Assembly (NCBI GenBank): GCA_016350165.1
Contig: CP066225.1
Span: 4,898,001-4,962,000, forward strand
From: Planctomycetota bacterium
GTDB lineage: Bacteria > Planctomycetota > Phycisphaerae > Phycisphaerales > Phycisphaeraceae
Direction: 5' to 3'
Length of the DNA stretch: 64,000 nt
The notes under the pieces are model-generated. The model saw only the letters and a program-made list of their open reading frames with translations, did no database searches and was not told the origin of the DNA. The position numbers were made by a program, and so were the translations under genes. Below, piece by piece: positions 34,363-43,215 of the stretch; within the stretch, counting starts at the first letter, position 1, and every line of letters begins with the position of its first letter.

Positions 34363-36933
34363 GTGCAGTTGCATTATGGGAAGGCCAATGTTTTGGATAA
34401 ACGTGCTGATAATAACACTGAAAATCACTGGTCATTAGACCAAATCGAGAAAGCAACCATTGATCAGGTGCTGTCATATCTTAATACCTCTGTTGACGGT
34501 TTATCTATTGCAGAAGTAAACAGCCGTTTGGATACCTATGGCTCAAATACGATCGAAGAAAAACAAATATCTTTATTACAAAGATTGCTTTCATATTTCT
34601 GGGGACCAATACCATGGATGATCGAAATTGCAGCAATTCTTTCTGCAGTTGTGCAGCATTGGCCTGACTTCATCATTATTGTTATTTTGCTTTTGTTTAA
34701 TGCGGCAATAGGTTTTTGGCAAGAATTCCAAGCTTCAAATGCAGTTGCAGCATTGAAATCACAACTTGCACTCAAAGCGCGTGTTAGACGTGACCAAAAA
34801 TGGTCAGAGGCGGATGCTGCTGAACTAGTGCCCGGAGATATTATTCGCATTCGTCTCGGGGATATCATTCCTGCAGATTGTAAATTGTTAGACGGAGATT
34901 ATCTTTCAATTGATCAATCAGCATTAACAGGTGAATCCTTACCAGTAAGTAAAAAACAAAATGATATTGCATATTCTGGTTCAATTGCAAAGCAAGGTGA
35001 AATGATCGCACTTGTTGTAGAAACAGGTGCATCAACATTTTTTGGTCGAACAGCAAAACTTGTTTCATCTGCTAAATCAATATCTCACTTTCAAAAAGCT
35101 GTATTGCAAATCGGTGATTATCTAATTTACCTATCTATTGGTTTAGTTTTAATACTGATCACCACTCAATTAATACGTGGTGAAGATTTTATAGAATTGA
35201 TTCAATTCGCTTTAATTTTGACAGTCGCAGCTATCCCCGTCGCAATGCCAGCCGTTCTAGCAGTTACGATGGCGCTTGGTGCAGTTGCTTTATCGAAAAA
35301 GAAAGCGATTGTCTCCAGACTTGATGCAATTGAAGAAATGGCCGGAATGGATATTCTTTGCTCAGATAAAACTGGCACATTAACTCAAAACAAGCTGACA
35401 TTAGGCGAACCTTCGCCGGTTGAAAATATATCTTCAGATGAACTAATTTATATTGCAGCATTAGCGTCGAAAGCAGAGGATCAAGATGCAATTGATTTAG
35501 CGATACTAGATGCCCTTAGTGAACCATCCATTCTTGAGCATGATAAACAAACGCACTTCACCCCATTTGATCCAATCAGTAAACGCACCGAAGCTGAAAT
35601 AACGACAACAACATCTACATTCCATGTGACAAAAGGTGCGCCTCAGGTTGTGCTGAACTTGTGTGAAATATCTGAAGACCTACATCAAAATATCACGAGT
35701 CAAGTGGATCAGTTAGCTAGCCAGGGTTACAGAACATTGGGTGTCGCAAAAACTAGTGATGCACAGAAAAATTGGGAGTTTTTGGGTTTACTCCCGCTCT
35801 TTGATCCACCGCGTGAAGACTCTTCGGAAACTATTCAAGATGCAAATAAATATGGCATAGATGTCCGTATGGTTACGGGCGACAATCTTGCAATTGCGAA
35901 GGAAATATCACAGAAGTTAGGGCTCGGGACACACATTCATGTTGCTGATGAGTATTTTGATGATCTTAAAAATGAATCTAAAATTCCAGATCAGATAGCT
36001 GAAAATGTTGAGCATGCTGAAGGTTTTGCTCAAGTGTTTCCAGAACATAAATTTGAAATTGTTAAATCACTGCAGTTACGTGAGCATATCGTTGGTATGA
36101 CGGGTGATGGTGTCAATGATGCCCCAGCGTTAAAGCAAGCAGATATTGGTATTGCTGTTTCAGGCGCGACTGATGCCGCAAGAGCAGCGGCTGCACTAGT
36201 GCTAACTGCTCCAGGATTATCCGTCATTATCACAGCTATCGAAGAAGCTAGAAAGATATTTGAACGCATGAATTCATATGCAATCTATCGCATCACTGAA
36301 ACCATTCGCATAATGTTCTTCGTGGTCTTAGCAATGCTTGTTTACAATCAGTATCCGATCACTGCTGTGATGATCATTTTACTTGCGTTGTTTAACGATT
36401 TGCCGATCATGACAATCGCATATGACAATACGATACTTAATAAGGAACCAGTCAAGTGGGACATGAAACGCGTTTTGACAGTTTCTACAGTATTAGGATT
36501 GATAGGTGTATTTGAGACGTTCTTACTTCTGGCAGCTTTTGAAAAATACTCTAACTTGACGATAGATCAAATTCAATCACTTATATTTCTGAAACTAGCT
36601 GTAGCTGGACATTTAACTTTGTTTGTAGCGCGAACGCCTGTTTCCTTCTTGAAACGTCCATTCCCCGCACCAATTATGCTCTGGGCTGCAATCATTACTA
36701 AAGCCCTTGCAACGTTATTGGTTGGTTTCGGCTTCGGTTTGATAGCTGCCGTGCCATGGTACGCAATCGGAATAGTTTGGGCTTACTGTATTGTGTGGAT
36801 ATTTATCGAAGATTATGCAAAACTTAAAGTCTATAAGCATCTAGCTCACCAAGCTCCACACCATCAAACACTTCTTAAGCATACAGGGCAAGCTTTAAGC
36901 CACTACTCTCATCATTTGCATCACAAGAGCTAA
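34363..36933 (+). CDS. P3A-type plasma-membrane proton-efflux P-type ATPase
   Basis: The 856-residue protein fits the H+-ATPase (P3A) group: ALTGESLPV (actuator), the phosphorylation site DKTGTLTQNKLT (Asp335), MVTGDNLAIAKE, GDGVNDAPALKQADIGIAV, and the late membrane block ITETIRIMFFVVL. It pumps protons outward using ATP. The last 32 residues hold ten histidines (HLAHQAPHHQ ... SHHLHH), an unusual tail. The start is uncertain: GTG at 34363 is used here, but TTG at 34393 has GGGAAGG 8 nt upstream. The gene is monocistronic. Confidence 0.9.
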   Translation: MQLHYGKANVLDKRADNNTENHWSLDQIEKATIDQVLSYLNTSVDGLSIAEVNSRLDTYGSNTIEEKQISLLQRLLSYFWGPIPWMIEIAAILSAVVQHWPDFIIIVILLLFNAAIGFWQEFQASNAVAALKSQLALKARVRRDQKWSEADAAELVPGDIIRIRLGDIIPADCKLLDGDYLSIDQSALTGESLPVSKKQNDIAYSGSIAKQGEMIALVVETGASTFFGRTAKLVSSAKSISHFQKAVLQIGDYLIYLSIGLVLILITTQLIRGEDFIELIQFALILTVAAIPVAMPAVLAVTMALGAVALSKKKAIVSRLDAIEEMAGMDILCSDKTGTLTQNKLTLGEPSPVENISSDELIYIAALASKAEDQDAIDLAILDALSEPSILEHDKQTHFTPFDPISKRTEAEITTTTSTFHVTKGAPQVVLNLCEISEDLHQNITSQVDQLASQGYRTLGVAKTSDAQKNWEFLGLLPLFDPPREDSSETIQDANKYGIDVRMVTGDNLAIAKEISQKLGLGTHIHVADEYFDDLKNESKIPDQIAENVEHAEGFAQVFPEHKFEIVKSLQLREHIVGMTGDGVNDAPALKQADIGIAVSGATDAARAAAALVLTAPGLSVIITAIEEARKIFERMNSYAIYRITETIRIMFFVVLAMLVYNQYPITAVMIILLALFNDLPIMTIAYDNTILNKEPVKWDMKRVLTVSTVLGLIGVFETFLLLAAFEKYSNLTIDQIQSLIFLKLAVAGHLTLFVARTPVSFLKRPFPAPIMLWAAIITKALATLLVGFGFGLIAAVPWYAIGIVWAYCIVWIFIEDYAKLKVYKHLAHQAPHHQTLLKHTGQALSHYSHHLHHKS

Positions 36934-36935
36934 TA

Positions 36936-36963
36936 GAAAAAGACGGGCCTTTGGAGCCCGTCT
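36936..36963 (-). terminator. Terminator of PEP-CTERM gene, shared convergent region
   Basis: AGACGGGC (36941-36948) pairs with GCCCGTCT (36956-36963). Read on the - strand it is followed by TTTTTC, so it fits the leftward gene. The rightward ATPase gene has only the stem. Confidence 0.8.
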
Positions 36964-36994
36964 GTAACTAAATCGACGATAAGAGTGGTCTGTT

Positions 36995-37930
36995 TTATTT
37001 ACGAGCTTTTCGGCTGCGATTGCGGGCAACCAATAGGCCCGTTGCACCTATCATCAAGAATGCACTTGATGGTTCTGGGACAGGGACGAAGTTTTCAAGT
37101 TTATTCTTATCAAGTTTATTTGGTGATGCATGGAATGTGCCAAGCTCGATTGAAAGGCTATTAAGATCGATGTTGGCCTCATTAAGCAGTGCATTTGACA
37201 TCTTGAATTCGTAGGTAACATCGAAAGCCCAGTTAGCATCTGCAGGATTCACAAGGTCATACGATGTTGATGATGTTGTTTCGGGCGAATCTTCATATAA
37301 AGCGTATTTAGTGCCAAGGTATGGATCATCTTTTTCTACGTCACGGATATTGAATTCATCCAGGTTATACTCCATGGATGTATCCATCATAATTTGGTTC
37401 CAGATTGGGTCTGGATTCTTGTCGTCTGCTTTGATTTCTTTCGCACCGTTAACGGACAGTTCAGATTCGTCTTTTAACTCAACCTTTTTGATTTCATCTT
37501 TCTTGTTATCCGTCTCAACCTTGAGTGTTAAGTAGTCCATCGTGAAGAAAATGTTATTACCGCTGCTATCACGGATAGTAAATTCACCTTTGTCGCTGCC
37601 GGATAGATCTTTGTAATCATGGTCTTTGCCGTTCGCCGCATTATCATCCCAGCCAACTGAGTTTGCGCCATAGCTGTTGTCAACGACATTGGTTGGCAAT
37701 GTGAATGCAACAAACAAATCACCACCAACGACATCCCAACGGAGAACAGCTCCGTCACGTTGTCCGTAGTTACCACCTTCAACATCAAATTCGTATTGTT
37801 GTGTGTGCGTGTACGTATCGCCTGTAACACGTCCATCAACTGAGATAGCAGCGTTAGCTGTGTTTGTGAACGCACTGATAGACATGACTGCTGACGCAGC
37901 GATTGCGCAAGAATAAACTGAATTTTTCAT
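36995..37930 (-). CDS. PEP-CTERM sorting-domain secreted protein
   Basis: This 311-residue protein has a signal peptide (first ~27 residues, ending TANAA) and a C-terminal PEP-CTERM tail (VPEPSSAFLMIGATG... RKARK). The body (AVLRWDVVGGDLFVAF, FTIRDSSGNNIFFTMDYLTL) looks like a beta-sandwich, with an acidic Lys/Asp/Glu-rich middle. GAGG lies 7 nt upstream of the ATG. A perfect 7-bp hairpin lies in the leader ~48 bp upstream. The gene is monocistronic and ends at the convergent terminator. The function is not recognised. Confidence 0.85.
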   Translation of the reverse strand: MKNSVYSCAIAASAVMSISAFTNTANAAISVDGRVTGDTYTHTQQYEFDVEGGNYGQRDGAVLRWDVVGGDLFVAFTLPTNVVDNSYGANSVGWDDNAANGKDHDYKDLSGSDKGEFTIRDSSGNNIFFTMDYLTLKVETDNKKDEIKKVELKDESELSVNGAKEIKADDKNPDPIWNQIMMDTSMEYNLDEFNIRDVEKDDPYLGTKYALYEDSPETTSSTSYDLVNPADANWAFDVTYEFKMSNALLNEANIDLNSLSIELGTFHASPNKLDKNKLENFVPVPEPSSAFLMIGATGLLVARNRSRKARK

Positions 37931-37977
37931 CTTAACCTCACTCCTACATGAGAAATCGTCGTTTTAGTTATCTTTCT

Positions 37978-37998
37978 CGGCCAGCACTTTACTGGCCG
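37978..37998 (-). promoter_or_regulatory. Leader hairpin upstream of PEP-CTERM gene
   Basis: CGGCCAG and CTGGCCG form a perfect 7-bp stem with a 7-nt loop about 48 bp before the start codon, leaving the ribosome site free. It may stabilise the mRNA 5' end or be a binding site. Confidence 0.45.
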
Positions 37999-38375
37999 TT
38001 CCTCTTATCAACAACGAGCAGAATATACTTCTCAACTAGACCTTTGCAAGCTTTTATGAATTAGGGATTACGCATACAGCGGATGATTAGATGCTAAAAG
38101 ACGATGTCTTGAAAACGATCCAAGCCGCCCCTAAGTAGTGCGTTTTAAGGCACTAGCATTCTTCCATCACTAATAACGAATACATCAAGCAAGGATGCAA
38201 AAATAAATGGTAATAATTGTAAATTAGGGGTTGATTTGCTGGTTAAAATCTTTCCATGAATGATGTTTAATATTCATCGTATTAAAAAATATGTATTCTT
38301 TATCACGCTATGAAGTGATTTTGAATGCTCTGATCTAAGTTGCTTTACTTATATGTAAAGTGCGGAATTGATAAA

Positions 38376-38410
38376 AAAACAAAAGCCTCCATTAAATAAT
38401 GAAGGCTTTT
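38376..38410 (-). terminator. Terminator after ppdK
   Basis: AAAAGCCT and AGGCTTTT plus an inner CATTA/TAATG pair form a long stem. On the - strand it is followed by a T-rich run. Confidence 0.85.
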
Positions 38411-38433
38411 GCAATTAATTATTTCAGCATATT

Positions 38434-41109
38434 TTAGCTGAGTGCTGCCTGAGCTGCTGCCAAACGTGCAATTGGTACACGGAATGGTGAGCAGGAAACA
38501 TAATTCAGGCCGACCTTATGGCAGAAGAAGATGGAAGCTGGGTCGCCACCATGTTCGCCACAGATACCACACTTGAGATCCTTCTTAGTGCTGCGACCGT
38601 TCTTCACGCCAGCCTCAACCAACTGACCAACGCCGTTGGTGTCGATTGATTGGAATGGGTCACGCTCAAGGATTTCTTGGCCGAGGTAGTCAGGCAAGAA
38701 ACCATTGATGTCGTCACGGCTGTAGCCGAAGGTCAACTGTGTCAGGTCGTTTGTGCCGAAGCTGAAGAATTCAGCGTCTTTCGCAATCTCATCAGCAGTC
38801 AATGCTGCACGCGGGATTTCGATCATAGTACCAATTGTGATACCGAGATTAGCACGAACCTTCTTGGCAGCCTTGACTTCAGCAATCGTCTTCTCAGCCA
38901 GTTCGCGGAGAATTGAGAGTTCTTTCTTGGTGCCAACTAATGGAATCATGATCTCAGGGATTGCCTTGATCTTCTTCGCACGGCAAGCAATCGCTGCTTC
39001 AACAATCGCTGTCACCTGCATGACCAGAATCTCTGGGTAGGTGATGCTGAGGCGGCAACCACGGTGACCAAGCATTGGGTTCATTTCATGGAGCTGAGCC
39101 ACACGTTGCTTAACAACAGCTGGCTTCACACCAAGAATGCCTGCCAAATCCTTCTGGCTCTTCGCATCATGAGGAAGGAATTCATGCAGTGGTGGGTCAA
39201 GCAAACGCACTGTTACTGGCAAGCCCTTCATTGCGGTGAAGATACCGACGAAGTCCTTACGTTGGTATGGGAGAAGCTTCTTAAGTGCAGCTTCACGGTC
39301 CTTCTTAGTTTCAGCGAGAATCATTTCACGCATAGCGGTGATACGATCGCCTTCGAAGAACATATGCTCAGTACGGCAAAGACCGATGCCTTCAGCACCA
39401 AAATCACGTGCACGCTTCGCATCAGCTGGTGTATCAGCATTCGTTCGAATGTTCAGTGTGCGGTACTTATCAGCCCACTTCATGACCTTGGAGAAATCAC
39501 CTGAGAGCTTAGGCTCAATCGTCTTCATTTCACCAGCAAAAACTTCGCCAGTTGAACCGTCAATTGAGATGACGTCCTTGATGCCGAAGGTCTTACCGTT
39601 AACAGTGAATTTCTTAGTCTTTTCGTTGATGTGGATTTCGCCAGCACCAGCGACGCAGCATTTACCCCAACCACGAGCAACAACAGCTGCGTGTGAAGTC
39701 ATGCCACCTGTTGAAGTGAGGATACCAGCTGCAGTGTGCATGCCATCCACGTCTTCAGGGCTAGTTTCTTTACGGACCAAGATGACTTGTTCGCCAGCGT
39801 GTGAACGTTCAACCGCTTCTTCAGCGGTAAATGCAGGCTTGCCGAATGATGCACCTGGTGAAGCTGGAAGACCAACTGTCAAAGCCTTAGCAGCTTTCTT
39901 CGCAGTTGGGTCAAAGCTTGGCAGAAGAAGCTGAGTCAAATCACCCGCAGGTATACGCTTGATTGCTTCGACTTCCTCGATGAGCTTTTCTTTCACCATA
40001 TCGCAAGCGATCTTCACAGCAGCAGCACCGGTACGTTTACCCGTACGTGTCTGCAACATGAAGAGTGTGCCCTTCTCAATGGTGAACTCAATGTCCTGCA
40101 TGTCTTTGTAGTGGAGTTCAAGTGTCTTCTTGATATCCATCAGTTCTTTATGAACCTTCTTGTTCCACTTAGGCATTTCTTCGGTTGGCTGTGGGGTACG
40201 GATACCAGCAACAACGTCTTCGCCCTGAGCATTGATCAGGAACTCGCCGTAGAACTTGTTCGTACCGGTGGATGGGTTACGTGTAAACGCAACGCCTGTA
40301 CCACAGTCATCACCCATGTTGCCAAAGACCATGCTCTGGACGTTAACAGCGGTGCCTGCAAGACCGAAGATCTCATTGATCTGACGGTAACGCACTGCAC
40401 GGTGCTGCATCCAGCTACCAAAGACAGCTTCAATCGCGAGGTAGAGCTGCTTCATTGGATCTTGCGGGAAGTCTTCGCCTGTGTGCTTCTTAACAACCTT
40501 TTTGTAAAGGTCACAAAGCTGGATCAAGCCTTGAGTATCAACATCAGTGTCAAGCTTCACGCCTTGCTTCTGCTTAACCTTGTCGAACTCAGCTTCAAAG
40601 TAATGGTGGTCCACACCAAGAACCACATCGCCATACATATTAATAAGGCGACGATAGGAGTCATAAGCAAAACGCTCGTTACCACTCTGGTTAGCCAGAC
40701 CAACAACAGCGTCATCATTAAGACCCAGGTTCAAAATAGTATTCATCATCCCCGGCATGGAAACCATCGCACCAGAGCGTACGGACATGAGCAGTGGGTT
40801 TGATACAGAACCAAACTTCTTGCCTGTTTCCTTCTGCAATGTCTTCACCGCAGCTTCGACTTGAGCTTCCATACCCTTAGGTAGATTTTCGCCTTCGTCG
40901 TAATACTTCTTACAGCACTCGGTTGTAATTGTGAAACCTGCTGGAACTGGAAGACCAATTGAGGTCATTTCAGCTAGGTTTGCACCCTTACCACCCAGCA
41001 ACTCCTTCATCGTTCCGTCACCATCGGTTTTTGTCTTGCCAAAGTAATAAACCATTGCTTTGGACTTCGTAGACTTCCGTTTTACGGAACTCTTCTTCTT
41101 TTTGGCCAT
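38434..41109 (-). CDS. ppdK: Pyruvate, phosphate dikinase
   Basis: PPDK interconverts pyruvate + ATP + Pi and PEP + AMP + PPi. The order is an N-terminal ATP-grasp part (LLGGKGANLAEMTSIGLPVPAG), the phosphohistidine domain with GGMTSHAAVVARG (catalytic His), and a C-terminal PEP/pyruvate barrel with FGTNDLTQLTFG and CGICGEHGGDP (catalytic Cys). The ATG at 41109 gives ~890 residues with a Lys-rich leader and AAGGA upstream; the frame stays open to 41169, but that start adds 20 non-family residues. The gene is monocistronic with a terminator. Its base bias is weaker than in neighbouring genes. Confidence 0.95.
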   Translation of the reverse strand: MAKKKKSSVKRKSTKSKAMVYYFGKTKTDGDGTMKELLGGKGANLAEMTSIGLPVPAGFTITTECCKKYYDEGENLPKGMEAQVEAAVKTLQKETGKKFGSVSNPLLMSVRSGAMVSMPGMMNTILNLGLNDDAVVGLANQSGNERFAYDSYRRLINMYGDVVLGVDHHYFEAEFDKVKQKQGVKLDTDVDTQGLIQLCDLYKKVVKKHTGEDFPQDPMKQLYLAIEAVFGSWMQHRAVRYRQINEIFGLAGTAVNVQSMVFGNMGDDCGTGVAFTRNPSTGTNKFYGEFLINAQGEDVVAGIRTPQPTEEMPKWNKKVHKELMDIKKTLELHYKDMQDIEFTIEKGTLFMLQTRTGKRTGAAAVKIACDMVKEKLIEEVEAIKRIPAGDLTQLLLPSFDPTAKKAAKALTVGLPASPGASFGKPAFTAEEAVERSHAGEQVILVRKETSPEDVDGMHTAAGILTSTGGMTSHAAVVARGWGKCCVAGAGEIHINEKTKKFTVNGKTFGIKDVISIDGSTGEVFAGEMKTIEPKLSGDFSKVMKWADKYRTLNIRTNADTPADAKRARDFGAEGIGLCRTEHMFFEGDRITAMREMILAETKKDREAALKKLLPYQRKDFVGIFTAMKGLPVTVRLLDPPLHEFLPHDAKSQKDLAGILGVKPAVVKQRVAQLHEMNPMLGHRGCRLSITYPEILVMQVTAIVEAAIACRAKKIKAIPEIMIPLVGTKKELSILRELAEKTIAEVKAAKKVRANLGITIGTMIEIPRAALTADEIAKDAEFFSFGTNDLTQLTFGYSRDDINGFLPDYLGQEILERDPFQSIDTNGVGQLVEAGVKNGRSTKKDLKCGICGEHGGDPASIFFCHKVGLNYVSCSPFRVPIARLAAAQAALS

Positions 41110-41458
41110 GCCTGTCTTATCCTTTATAGATAATGCATCAAACACATGTCTTTCAAACAAGCCACTCAACTACTTCGTCGAGTTCGCCTGCAAAATAGCT
41201 GACTCGCAATAATAGATCAGCGATTCTAGTGGATCAGTGCGTCCCGTCAATTTGAACGTGCATACCAACATAAGAGATTTAAAGTCGAAACCACCTCTTA
41301 AGGCAAGTTTTAGACCCTGTTTTCATCGAATTTTTACCCTATTTTGACATGATCTATACACCATCCATCAATATCTCAGCGCGCAATCATATACCACACA
41401 TTACCCTTACATTTGTGTTACATTACCTCGCCTCACAATCAATTTTGATTACCAAGTT
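41110..41458. other. Intergenic region upstream of ppdK
   Basis: No gene or clear repeat is seen. It should hold the leftward ppdK promoter and the 3' end of the C39-like peptidase transcript. The + strand becomes strongly C-rich from here rightward. Confidence 0.4.
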
Positions 41459-42274
41459 TTAGTTTTTGTGCTTAAAAACAAGGACTTGTTGCCGATAATA
41501 ATCTTCAAACTCATCTCGGCTCAACATCAATATCCCATCACTCGGATCTGCCATTTTAACCATATTATCCGTCACACTTAGCAAAGTGACCATATGTTGC
41601 ATCGTCGCCTCGAATTTCAGCGGTGCAACCGCCGGCATTGGCAACATTTTTAATTGATCATAATCCGGGGCAACCAGCTCAACTGAATAGAGTGTTCCAT
41701 CCAATCGCTTCCGTAATCCATCCATTGCCCGAAGCATTGTCGCCCCTGTACCCGGTCTCGTATCCGTCAAAATACCCATCTCCGCCTCAGTCGTCGGATA
41801 TCCCAGAATATTCATCGCCGAAGCACATGCTGCAGGCACGCACGAGTAATACTGCGTTTGCCTCACATACCCACTCTGATCCACCTCATTCGCCAGTGAT
41901 TGGCTCGGTGTCGTCTGTAACATCCATATCCCACCATGAAGAAAATAGAGCATACCCAGTACACATGCCCACCCAGCCACATACTTCTGGCGAGTCACCT
42001 TGCTCTTTCCCCAGGCAATTCCAATCACCAGCATGAATACAGGAACAGCACCCACCCCCTCAACGCGGCTTAATATGCCAACAGGAATCACATGCACAGC
42101 AACCGATGGATTTCTTACTAACCAAACCCATGTCCCAAGCAGCACGATTCCCAAAATAATACCCACGCGGCTCACACTCGGATTCTCATGCTTACCAAGG
42201 TGGATACCAATCGCCCAACCGATCACGGCCGCTATTGCTGTCACTAAAAACCAACCTGTGGATCCCAGCATCAT
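41459..42274 (-). CDS. Membrane-anchored C39-like cysteine peptidase
   Basis: This 271-residue protein has about four N-terminal membrane helices (residues ~5-125), then a papain-like C39 domain: QTQYYSCVPAACASAMNILG with the catalytic Cys, QHMVTLLSV with the His, and the DPSDG segment with a likely Asp. C39 domains usually sit on ABC exporters and cut double-glycine leaders; here there is no ABC part and no small peptide gene beside it. Stand-alone C39-like membrane proteins may process other substrates. It is monocistronic and leftward. Confidence 0.75.
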   Translation of the reverse strand: MMLGSTGWFLVTAIAAVIGWAIGIHLGKHENPSVSRVGIILGIVLLGTWVWLVRNPSVAVHVIPVGILSRVEGVGAVPVFMLVIGIAWGKSKVTRQKYVAGWACVLGMLYFLHGGIWMLQTTPSQSLANEVDQSGYVRQTQYYSCVPAACASAMNILGYPTTEAEMGILTDTRPGTGATMLRAMDGLRKRLDGTLYSVELVAPDYDQLKMLPMPAVAPLKFEATMQHMVTLLSVTDNMVKMADPSDGILMLSRDEFEDYYRQQVLVFKHKN

Positions 42275-42671
42275 ATTGCTCCACTTACCACCAAACCTTA
42301 ACCAACGCGCTTAATTACAGATGCAATTACAACGCACCTCTCTCATTAATTCGACCAAATAACTCAAAAACTCCATTGATAAAAACCAGTCCTTACAGCG
42401 ACCATTCATTAGCACTACGCTAACACATGTAAATAAGAATCAATTTCCATCATGCACAAATCAACCTATATATAAAGCATGATTCGCTAAACCTAACGAA
42501 CCTAACATCATTTACATAGTTGCCAATATGATGGTTGTTACAAGAAAGTCATCGATAGGTCATAGACATGCAATAGTACACAAGACTTATTGGTCACAAT
42601 ATTACTTCGCCCAATAAAAACAGCAGCAATACACTTCATATTGCTGCTTTCTAATTCACTCTTTTGTATGC
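42275..42671. other. Intergenic region, terminator only
   Basis: A 397-bp AT-rich gap between the thioesterase and C39-like genes. Apart from the thioesterase terminator, nothing is recognised. Confidence 0.5.
42616..42648 (-). terminator. Terminator after thioesterase gene
   Basis: AGCAGCAATA and TATTGCTGCT form a perfect 10-bp stem with a 7-nt loop. On the - strand it is followed by GTTTTTATT. Confidence 0.85.
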
Positions 42672-43142
42672 TTATCTTATTGCTTCAGGTATCGGCTGCA
42701 GCTTCCCATCACGATTCAGACACACCACAGTCGTTTCGCCACGACAGATCACTTCATCTTTACGTGTGATCGTATATATGTGCTCAATTTTCACACCAGC
42801 CGTCGGCTTCACTTTCGCATGAACCATCAACTCATCATCATAAAACGCTGGTTTCAGATATTTCACATTCATATTCGCGACAGCAAAAAAGATCCCACTC
42901 TTTTCCACGTCACTGTAATTAAACCCTCGTTTTCGCAAGAGTTCAGTGCGAGCCATTTCCATCCAAACAGGATACACCGCATGATGCACCACATTCATCG
43001 GATCACACTCCGGATACCGCACACGTACATCAATCTCTATCTCATTAATAGAGCTATCGGCCGATTCCTGTTCTGGAATCTCAACCTCATCGACCCTCGT
43101 TCCGTCTATCATGTCCATTCGAACCTTGCTAATCATCGGCAA
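42672..43142 (-). CDS. YbgC/4HBT-type acyl-CoA thioesterase
   Basis: This 156-residue hot-dog-fold protein has the 4HBT pattern YPECDPMNVVHHAVYPVWMEMARTE, with the catalytic-loop Asp, and the later strand FAVANMNVKYLKPAFYDDELMVHA in pieces. It hydrolyses acyl-CoA thioesters; the chain preference is not predictable. About 25 N-terminal residues (acidic, no homology) precede the fold. No tol-pal genes are nearby, unlike ybgC. It is monocistronic with a terminator. Confidence 0.88.
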   Translation of the reverse strand: MPMISKVRMDMIDGTRVDEVEIPEQESADSSINEIEIDVRVRYPECDPMNVVHHAVYPVWMEMARTELLRKRGFNYSDVEKSGIFFAVANMNVKYLKPAFYDDELMVHAKVKPTAGVKIEHIYTITRKDEVICRGETTVVCLNRDGKLQPIPEAIR

Positions 43143-43215
43143 TTATAGGCCTGCCTTTGCCCGGTCAAACAACCCTGATTCATGACTTTACTGTATATTA
43201 TCCGCCCAAATCCAC

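Larger units (their letters stand above)
37931..38433. other. Intergenic region between PEP-CTERM gene and ppdK
   Basis: This 503-bp AT-rich gap has no supported gene. It holds the leader hairpin of the PEP-CTERM gene (37978-37998), a palindrome CTTTACTTATATGTAAAG (38343-38360) and the ppdK terminator. Confidence 0.6.
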
